NCBI GenBank assembly: GCA_947074165.1
Contig: CAMTOT010000056.1
Location: 1-11,946 of the forward strand
Direction of reading: 5' to 3'
DNA length: 11,946 bases
Origin: an uncultured Bacteroidales bacterium
Lineage (GTDB): Bacteria > Bacteroidota > Bacteroidia > Bacteroidales > JAUNSR01
Made by a program: the position numbers and the translations under genes
Notes under the pieces: generated by a model
What the model was told of the DNA's origin: nothing
The model's input: the letters and a program-made list of their open reading frames with translations, nothing else
Database searches by the model: none
In this document: piece by piece, positions 7,199 to 11,946 of the stretch
Layout of the letters: each line of letters starts with the position of its first letter
Position numbering within the stretch: the first letter of the stretch is position 1

Positions 7199-7948
7199 AT
7201 GATGAAAAAGATAATATTTATAGTTCTTTCTGTTATGATAAGCTCCTTTATGTATGCTCAGACCATGCAGCAGCAGGCTGATGCAGCTTATTCAAACGGA
7301 AATTTTACACAAGCGATAGAATTGTATAAGGAGCTTGCCTCTAAAGATGGAGTTTCTGCTTCATTATATTATAATATTGGTAATGCCTATTTTAAAGATA
7401 AAGATATTGCGCAGGCAATTCTTTATTATGAAAGAGCTTTGCTGCTGGATCCGAATGACGCCGATGCAAAATTTAATCTTGCAATGGCACAGAGTCAGGT
7501 TATAGATAAAATAGAACCCGTTGGTAAATTCTTTATATCGCAGTGGTATGATTCTATTAAAGAGACTTTAAGCAGTAATGAATGGGCTTATATAGCAGCC
7601 GGAAGTTTCATTCTTGCAATTATTGCGATAGCATTATATGTGTTTAATAAGATATTAGTAGTTAGGAAGATTGGATTCTTTGGAGGCTTTGTTTTATTAT
7701 GTATTAGCATATTTGCAAATATTTTTGCATCTTCGCAGAAAGAAAAAATAGAGAAGAGAGAATTTGCTGTTGTGATGTCGCCTACAGTTACAGTAAAAGG
7801 TTCCCCGGCTGATAGTGGCACCGAACTTTTTGTTATACATGAGGGAACTAAAGTAAAAGTTAAATCAACTTTAAGTAACTGGAGCGAGATAGAGATTGCC
7901 GATGGTAATGTGGGCTGGCTACAAAGCTCTTCGATAGAAAAAATTTAA
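7199..7948 (+). CDS. batE: BatE, TPR protein with two TM helices and SH3-like domain
   Basis: A 249-residue protein with a signal-like N-terminus (cleavage near MYAQ, residues 18-21). TPR repeats at ~22-100 include ADAAYSNGNFTQAIELYKEL and YYNIGNAYFKDKDIAQAILYYERALLLDPND. Two membrane helices lie at ~129-149 and ~157-177. The C-terminal bacterial SH3-like domain (~187-249) shows VTVKGSPADSGTELFVIHEGTKV and NWSEIEIADGNVGWL. Such domains often bind peptides or cell-wall components. If both membrane helices span, the TPR and SH3 parts lie on the same, periplasmic, side. Two adjacent ATGs make the exact start uncertain by one residue (7199 or 7202); most BatE-type proteins begin MKK. The PAP2 gene follows after 2 nt, suggesting translational coupling. 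Confidence 0.93.
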   Translation: MMKKIIFIVLSVMISSFMYAQTMQQQADAAYSNGNFTQAIELYKELASKDGVSASLYYNIGNAYFKDKDIAQAILYYERALLLDPNDADAKFNLAMAQSQVIDKIEPVGKFFISQWYDSIKETLSSNEWAYIAAGSFILAIIAIALYVFNKILVVRKIGFFGGFVLLCISIFANIFASSQKEKIEKREFAVVMSPTVTVKGSPADSGTELFVIHEGTKVKVKSTLSNWSEIEIADGNVGWLQSSSIEKI

Positions 7949-7950
7949 AC

Positions 7951-8697
7951 ATGATAGAATACTTAGACCGATTAGACAAAGAACTGCTTATAGTTTTAAA
8001 TGGCAACGGATCGGAATATTGGAACTCATTTATGTGGTTGGTAACAGGCAAGGTTGTCTGGATACCAACCGCATTGGTTTTTATATATATGTTGTTTAAG
8101 CCTGCTTTTGCAGGTATTCGTGGTCATTTGGGTGGAAATCAGCTCAGAGCCGGATTAAAAGAGGGTTTTCTTTTACTGCTAATGATAATTCTTACAGTTA
8201 TATTATGTGATCAGATAGCTTCTTCGTTCTTTAAGCCATTCTTTGAAAGACTGCGTCCGTCAAGAGAGCCTGAGCTGGAAGGTATCTTGACAATAGTAAA
8301 CGAATACAGAGGCGGTATGTATGGTTTTGTATCTTCGCATGCCGGCAACAGTATAGGTTTTGCTACATTAGTGAGTCTTGTATTTAAGAAAAAGTGGCTA
8401 AGTATATTTGTATTTGGGTGGGCAATAATTAATTCTTACTCGAGGCTATATATGGGAGTGCATTATCCTGGTGATGTATTGGTAGGGGCTATGATAGGGG
8501 TTGCTGTCGCTTATCTTGTATATTATTTGTACATCACTATTCATCGACGATTATATTACACTTCATTTATTATGTATCCGGAACCTCCATATGATAGAGA
8601 AGACACACGTCCGGCTGTTATAATAATTGTCGTTACATTTATAGTTATAGCCATATTATCCCCTTTTCTTGAATTCTACACAACTCGTCCGATATAA
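7951..8697 (+). CDS. PAP2-family membrane phosphatase
   Basis: A 248-residue polytopic membrane protein with all three motifs of the PAP2/lipid phosphatase superfamily: K95-x6-R102-P103; S128-S129-H130 (the PSGH motif in the variant form SSHAGNS); and S164-R165-x5-H171-x3-D175 (SRLYMGVHYPGD). H130 and H171 are the expected catalytic histidines. Several helices surround these motifs, and an extra C-terminal helix (~221-243) follows a hydrophilic loop (PEPPYDREDTR). Substrates in this family include undecaprenyl pyrophosphate, phosphatidic acid and lipid A phosphates; the sequence alone does not decide among them. It starts 2 nt after batE and ends just before a strong terminator, so it is very probably the last gene of the Bat transcript. 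This suggests an envelope-lipid function linked to the complex, though the link is inference. Confidence 0.92.
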   Translation: MIEYLDRLDKELLIVLNGNGSEYWNSFMWLVTGKVVWIPTALVFIYMLFKPAFAGIRGHLGGNQLRAGLKEGFLLLLMIILTVILCDQIASSFFKPFFERLRPSREPELEGILTIVNEYRGGMYGFVSSHAGNSIGFATLVSLVFKKKWLSIFVFGWAIINSYSRLYMGVHYPGDVLVGAMIGVAVAYLVYYLYITIHRRLYYTSFIMYPEPPYDREDTRPAVIIIVVTFIVIAILSPFLEFYTTRPI

Positions 8698-8710
8698 TCA
8701 AAGATTTATA

Positions 8711-8760
8711 AAGGTCCCGTATAGCATTAATAAAAATTTGCTTTACGGGACTTTTATTTA
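8711..8760 (+). terminator. Intrinsic terminator closing the Bat-PAP2 cluster
   Basis: GTCCCGTA (8714-8721) pairs perfectly with TACGGGAC (8744-8751). The flanking AAG/TTT extends the stem outward, and AGCA/TGCT extends it inward past one mismatch. A T-rich tract (CTTTTATTTATT) follows directly. It lies 13 nt after the PAP2 stop and separates the cluster from the GH28 gene. Confidence 0.88.
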
Positions 8761-8810
8761 TTAATATTATCTTTATTGTTTAAACACGATACTACTTATA
8801 AATTAAATAT

Positions 8811-10178
8811 ATGAGAAAAATTATCTATGCATGCATTGCGTTATCATTTATCGCTTGTGTAAGTGTACCACAGCAAAATAATGAAAAAACAAGAGAGGAG
8901 AAAATTGAGGATATATTATCTAATATAGTTCCCCCAGTTATACCCCAATCCCAGTTGTTAGTTACCTCATTTGGCGCTAAAGGAGATTCTGTTACGGACT
9001 GCAAACCGGCATTTGATTTGGCTATGTTGGAAGCGGAAAAATCAGGAGGAGCAAGAATCGTTGTTCCTGCCGGTGTATATATAGTTAATGGTCCAATCCA
9101 TTTTGTAAGTAATGTATGCCTTGATATAGAGAAAGACGCAAAGCTTATATTTTCTCAGAATCCAGAGCATTATCTACCATTGGTTCCAACAAGCTGGGAA
9201 GGTACATTTGTCAATAACTATAGCCCGCTTATATATGCTTACAAACAGAGAAATATAATTATAACAGGAGAAGGTACAATAAACGGAAATGGTGCAGGCG
9301 GGTTTAGCGAATGGCGTGCGGTGCAAAAGCCGGGTCAGATGCTCACTAGAGAGATGAATCATAATAATGTGCCACTTTCAGAGAGAAACTTCGGCGACGG
9401 CTTTTTTCTAAGACCTCAGCTGATGCAATTTTATGAGTGTGAAAATATTTTGCTTGAGAATTTTTCTTTGATTAATTCCCCTTTTTGGTGTATCCATTTT
9501 CTTAAAAGCAGTAATATAACAGCCAGAGGCATACGTTTTGATTCACAAAATGCCAATAACGATGGTTTTGACCCTGAATACTCAAAGAATATTCTAATAG
9601 AAAATATTCACTTTAATAATAGTGATGATAATGTAGCAATTAAAGCGGGACGTGACAATGAGGGCAGAACCACGGCTATGCCATCTGAAAATATAATTAT
9701 AAGGAATTGTTATTTTAAAGGACTTCACGGAGTTGTAATAGGCAGCGAAATGTCAGCAGGCGTGAGGAATGTTTTTGTTGAGAATTGTACTAATACAGGT
9801 TACTGTAAAAGGGGAATTTATATGAAATCCAATCCTGATAGAGGAGGGTATATCCAAGATATCTATATCGATAATGTTGAGTTTTCAGACGTAGAAGATC
9901 TTTTTTATATAACTTCTTTTTATCATAATGAAGGCTCAGGGCACGCAACGAAGATTAATGATATATATGTTAATAAGCTTAGAGGAAAGAGTGCAGCCAA
10001 TAATGGATTGGTGATTCAGGGGTTTCCGACAGAAAAGGTAAAAAATATATACTTTAACGATTTTAAGCTTGATAATGCTAAGAATGCGATAAGTATTAAA
10101 AATGCCGAGAATATAGTTATGTCAGATATTGAAATAGGAAATACACCAGGAGCACCTTCTTTTGTTCACTCTAAATAA
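8811..10178 (+). CDS. GH28 family (polygalacturonase-like) lipoprotein
   Basis: A 455-residue glycoside hydrolase family 28 protein with a right-handed beta-helix. The N-terminus is a lipoprotein signal with the cysteine at C16 (LSFIAC); Phe at -3 is a slight lipobox departure. No obvious acidic surface-export signal follows the cysteine, so a periplasm-facing anchor is possible. The pectin-lyase-fold opening is at 51-93 (VTSFGAKGDSVTD, then ARIVVPAGVY). Catalytic-region motifs are N249-N250-D251-G252-F-D254 (NTD motif), D272-D273 (DD motif), H306-G307 in GLHGVVIGSE (GHG motif, altered), and R334-G-I-Y337-M-K339 (RIK motif, altered). The three expected catalytic aspartates are present. The architecture resembles exo-acting or rhamnogalacturonan-type GH28 enzymes. 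The gene is isolated: no SusC/SusD or other carbohydrate genes adjoin it in this window. Substrate cannot be assigned. Confidence 0.92.
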   Translation: MRKIIYACIALSFIACVSVPQQNNEKTREEKIEDILSNIVPPVIPQSQLLVTSFGAKGDSVTDCKPAFDLAMLEAEKSGGARIVVPAGVYIVNGPIHFVSNVCLDIEKDAKLIFSQNPEHYLPLVPTSWEGTFVNNYSPLIYAYKQRNIIITGEGTINGNGAGGFSEWRAVQKPGQMLTREMNHNNVPLSERNFGDGFFLRPQLMQFYECENILLENFSLINSPFWCIHFLKSSNITARGIRFDSQNANNDGFDPEYSKNILIENIHFNNSDDNVAIKAGRDNEGRTTAMPSENIIIRNCYFKGLHGVVIGSEMSAGVRNVFVENCTNTGYCKRGIYMKSNPDRGGYIQDIYIDNVEFSDVEDLFYITSFYHNEGSGHATKINDIYVNKLRGKSAANNGLVIQGFPTEKVKNIYFNDFKLDNAKNAISIKNAENIVMSDIEIGNTPGAPSFVHSK

Positions 10179-10365
10179 AAATTAATATAATCTAACATGC
10201 AAAATGTGAACATATTACAATGGTTTTTTGTCTGAGATTGTTAGTTATGTTCATAAACATAAAAACAAGCAAAAGCTAAATTTTTAATAGGAAAACTCAT
10301 TCATAGAGGTTATATTTATAAATATAAAATTAAATTATTTTGTAAATCATTTAAAAATTACGGCC
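10179..10365. other. AT-rich intergenic region upstream of the HTH gene
   Basis: A 187-nt non-coding stretch without a clear GH28 terminator. It contains a small perfect hairpin (10245-10262) and a weak -7-like TTATTTTG at 10335-10342, one mismatch from TAnnTTTG, without a well-spaced upstream element. I see no ORF or RNA gene in it. Confidence 0.6.
10245..10262. promoter_or_regulatory. Short perfect inverted repeat upstream of the HTH gene
   Basis: TTATGTT (10245-10251) and AACATAA (10256-10262) are perfect inverted repeats around a CATA spacer, 103 nt before the ATG of the small HTH gene. An operator for that protein or a minor RNA hairpin are both possible. In such AT-rich DNA it may also be chance. 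Confidence 0.25.
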
Positions 10366-10626
10366 ATGATAAAAACGATTTCATTCAATGAACTGCGTAG
10401 AATCAAAGAGAGTCTGCCAGAGGGTTCAATCCACAGAATTGCCGATGAGCTGCATACCACAGTTCAAACGGTGCGTAACTATTTTGGAGGGACAGATTAT
10501 GAGTATGGTTCGAATTGTGGATTACATATTGAGCCAGGTCCGGATGGCGGTTGTGTTGTCCTTGATGATACGACTATCCTTGAGATGGCGGAAAAAATTT
10601 TAGAGGAAAGCAGGACCCAATCTTAA
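10366..10626 (+). CDS. Small helix-turn-helix DNA-binding protein
   Basis: An 86-residue protein. Residues ~6-40 look like a helix-turn-helix: FNELRRIKESLPEGSIHRIA, then DELHTTVQTVRNYFGG, where IADEL-HTTVQTVRNYF is a typical turn plus recognition helix. Residues ~44-62 form a Gly-rich, polar segment (YEYGSNCGLHIEPGPDGGCVV), and a final helix lies at ~67-83 (TTILEMAEKILEE). It resembles small proteins annotated only as DNA-binding in Bacteroidetes genomes; no specific target is known to me. It has no signal peptide, so it should act in the cytoplasm. The ATG has no Shine-Dalgarno but an A/T-rich leader, and no better start lies nearby. The gene ends 20 nt before a strong terminator, so it appears to be the last or only gene of its transcript. 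Confidence 0.8.
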   Translation: MIKTISFNELRRIKESLPEGSIHRIADELHTTVQTVRNYFGGTDYEYGSNCGLHIEPGPDGGCVVLDDTTILEMAEKILEESRTQS

Positions 10627-10646
10627 TAATTAAAATAATAAAAGAT

Positions 10647-10690
10647 AACCCCGTAGAACAAATTATGTTTTGCGGGGTTTTTATTTTATA
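10647..10690 (+). terminator. Intrinsic terminator after the HTH gene
   Basis: AACCCCG (10647-10653) pairs with CGGGGTT (10673-10679). The stem continues inward as TAGAAC with GTTTTG (two wobble pairs), closing a 7-nt loop. A T-rich tail (GTTTTTATTTTAT) follows at once. Confidence 0.9.
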
Positions 10691-10748
10691 AAGCAATAAC
10701 AGAATATGCTTTATGTCATATTATAAATATATCCCAAAATATATTGTT

Positions 10749-11639
10749 ATGCAGGAAAATGGAAAGACAGTATTGGTACCGTTGGATTTCTCTGAATATT
10801 CATTTAAGGCTGCAGAACTGGCCTTTGATATTGCAAATTATTGTGATGGCGTAGTTTTATTTATACATGCTAATTTTGTGCCAATTGCAGATTATACATA
10901 TACAGAGCTTGCTTCGTCAAGTTTTGATTATCCGGATGAAGAGTTTGTTACTAATATGCATATGCAGATTGACAGGCAAATGGAGCAGTTTATATCCGCA
11001 ATTAAAAATAATATTTTATCAGGTCAGTTACCGGACGTAAAATTTGATTATAAAGTTATAGACGGTATTCCAGAAGAAGTTATAAATAGACTGGCTAAAA
11101 GGACAGAGGCTTACTGTATAGTAATGGGAACTAGAGGCAATTCTCAGAAAGAAAGTGATTTGCTTGGTAGTGTGACGGCTGAAGTGATAGATACATCATT
11201 ATGTCCTGTCTTTGCAGTTCCAGAAGACTCACATGTTTGTACGTTAAAGTCCGTAAATAAAATATCATTTATAACAAATTTTGATCCCAGAGATGCTGAT
11301 TGTTTTCAAACAATGTTATCTATTGACGGTTTTGCCGGTAAAACAATATCAATGACAATACTTTATGATGATGATACAAAGAGTATTTATGCAAAAGAAG
11401 AAGATGCAGAGCGACTTTTCAGTGACAAATTCCCTCAAATATCAATAGAATATACCAAAATGAGCCAGGAAGATCTTCTAGAAAACACAAATACTTTTAT
11501 AAAAGACAACGGTATTGACCTGTTGGTATTACCTACACATAAACGTAATATCTTCTCTCGTTTATTTAGTCCGGCAGTAGCGCATAAGATGGTTTTTCAT
11601 TCAAATACCACACTTTTGGCAATCCAAAGCAAAAAATGA
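10749..11639 (+). CDS. Universal stress protein, tandem UspA domains
   Basis: The protein has two Usp domains. I chose the ATG at 10749 (296 residues) because Usp domains usually begin a few residues before the first strand, here MQENGKTVLVPLDFS; an in-frame ATG at 10713 would add the atypical MSYYKYIPKYIV. Neither has a ribosome site, so the longer form remains possible. Domain 1 (~1-158) carries a complete ATP-binding loop, G127-x2-G130-x9-G140-S141 (GTRGNSQKESDLLGS). Domain 2 (~165-293) ends in a matching region (LPTHKRNIFSRLFSPAV) that has lost the glycines, so only the first domain is expected to bind nucleotide. Tandem Usp proteins are cytoplasmic and respond to starvation and oxidative or redox stress. 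It starts about 60-100 nt after a terminator and so is likely a single-gene unit. Confidence 0.9.
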   Translation: MQENGKTVLVPLDFSEYSFKAAELAFDIANYCDGVVLFIHANFVPIADYTYTELASSSFDYPDEEFVTNMHMQIDRQMEQFISAIKNNILSGQLPDVKFDYKVIDGIPEEVINRLAKRTEAYCIVMGTRGNSQKESDLLGSVTAEVIDTSLCPVFAVPEDSHVCTLKSVNKISFITNFDPRDADCFQTMLSIDGFAGKTISMTILYDDDTKSIYAKEEDAERLFSDKFPQISIEYTKMSQEDLLENTNTFIKDNGIDLLVLPTHKRNIFSRLFSPAVAHKMVFHSNTTLLAIQSKK

Positions 11640-11792
11640 GAAAATAAATAAAAAAAAATATTAGCGCAAATGTTTGATTACAAACAAGATTGGACCAAAT
11701 GTCAAAATTAAGATAAAAATAATTATAAGCAGGGTATTGCAGATGTGCGAAATATCACTACCTTTGCATCGCAATAGAGAAATAATGCACAT
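11640..11792. other. AT-rich intergenic region between uspA and the tRNA array
   Basis: A 153-nt non-coding stretch. A small hairpin TGTTTG-ATTA-CAAACA (11671-11686) follows an A-rich run but has no T-tract, so it is not a convincing + strand terminator. The tRNA promoter lies at the right end. No ORF is visible. Confidence 0.6.
11737..11766 (+). promoter_or_regulatory. Bacteroides-type promoter of the tRNA-Arg array
   Basis: TTG at 11737-11739 (ATTG, one mismatch from TTTG) is followed after 19 nt by TACCTTTG at 11759-11766, a perfect TAnnTTTG -7 element. Transcription would start near 11773, about 20 nt before the mature 5' end of the first tRNA. Confidence 0.65.
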
Positions 11793-11866
11793 GGCTTCGT
11801 AGCTCAACTGAATAGAGCATCTGACTACGGATCAGAAGGTTATAGGTTTGAATCCTATCGAGGTCA
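11793..11866 (+). tRNA. tRNA-Arg (anticodon ACG)
   Basis: A 74-nt cloverleaf. The acceptor stem GGCTTCG/CGAGGTC has G-T wobbles at 2-71 and 4-69 and discriminator A73; CCA is not encoded. The D stem is GCTC/GAGC, the anticodon stem TCTGA/TCAGA with loop CTACGGA (34-36 = ACG), the variable loop AGGTT, and the T stem ATAGG/CCTAT with loop TTTGAAT. A34 would be converted to inosine by TadA to read CGU/CGC/CGA. A20, an arginine identity base, is present. The D-loop has A19 and the T-loop U56, which keeps the 19-56 tertiary pair in altered form. Confidence 0.96.
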
Positions 11867-11891
11867 CTAATTTATTTTTCAAAAGCTTAAC

Positions 11892-11946
11892 GGCTTCGTA
11901 GCTCAACTGAATAGAGCATCTGACTACGGATCAGAAGGTTATAGGT
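11892..11946 (+). tRNA. Second tRNA-Arg (ACG), cut by the window edge
   Basis: The first 55 nt of another tRNA, identical over its visible length to the copy at 11793 (99 nt earlier, 25-nt AT-rich spacer). The anticodon ACG is included; the T stem and acceptor 3' strand lie outside the window. It is probably co-transcribed with the first copy. Confidence 0.93.

Noticed and set aside
10163..10212. Inverted repeat TGTTCAC/GTGAACA at the end of the GH28 gene as its terminator
   Set aside because: The 7-bp stem has a 36-nt loop and no following T-tract, so it does not meet the form of an intrinsic terminator.
5289..11682. Shared 10-mer TTTGATTACA at 5289-5298 and 11673-11682
   Set aside because: In an AT-rich 12-kb window many 10-nt matches are expected by chance, and the two contexts are otherwise unrelated.
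1..11946. CRISPR arrays, insertion sequences, or a phage or defence system
   Set aside because: I saw no regularly spaced repeats, transposase-like products or terminal inverted repeats. All genes are explained by the Bat cluster and ordinary chromosomal genes.

Overview
The window looks like a chromosomal segment of a Bacteroidales bacterium. The DNA is AT-rich and most genes lack a Shine-Dalgarno sequence. Two intergenic stretches carry promoter-like pairs of the Bacteroides type (TTTG or TTG, about 19 nt, then TAnnTTTG). The gene order moxR-DUF58-batD-like-batA-batB-batC-batD-batE is the Bacteroides aerotolerance (Bat) operon arrangement. The genus cannot be fixed from the sequence alone; a low-GC Bacteroidales such as a Dysgonomonas relative would fit.

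Positions 1-8697 form one co-directional cluster on the + strand. It starts with the C-terminal half of a MoxR AAA+ ATPase, cut by the window edge, and a DUF58 protein with a VWA-like fold. Next come a short BatD-like membrane protein, two membrane-anchored VWA proteins (BatA, BatB), a TPR protein with a long Gln/Asp/Lys-rich tail (BatC), full-length BatD, and BatE (TPR, two membrane helices, SH3-like domain). A PAP2-family membrane phosphatase starts 2 nt after the batE stop. Most junctions are 2-22 nt. The exception is the 139-nt batC-batD gap, which holds a near-perfect Bacteroides-type promoter and a long imperfect hairpin, so batD-batE-PAP2 may be separately controlled. A strong intrinsic terminator at 8711-8760 closes the cluster.

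Downstream are single-gene units: a GH28 (polygalacturonase-family) lipoprotein, a small helix-turn-helix protein with its own terminator, and a tandem-domain universal stress protein. The window ends in a tRNA-Arg(ACG) array: one complete copy and an identical copy cut by the right edge, preceded by a promoter-like pair.

Functional picture: MoxR ATPases are thought to act as chaperones on partner proteins with VWA domains. Here three proteins in a row (DUF58, BatA, BatB) keep metal-binding MIDAS residues. They are accompanied by periplasmic Ig-like and TPR scaffolds (BatD, BatC, BatE), which suggests an inner-membrane/periplasm complex tied to envelope or oxidative stress fitness. This system has been named before, although its biochemistry is poorly understood. 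I see no clearly new system. The most interesting points are the internal regulatory region, the two BatD-type proteins sharing a cytoplasmic domain, the motif departures in the GH28 enzyme, and the A19-U56 covariation in the tRNA.
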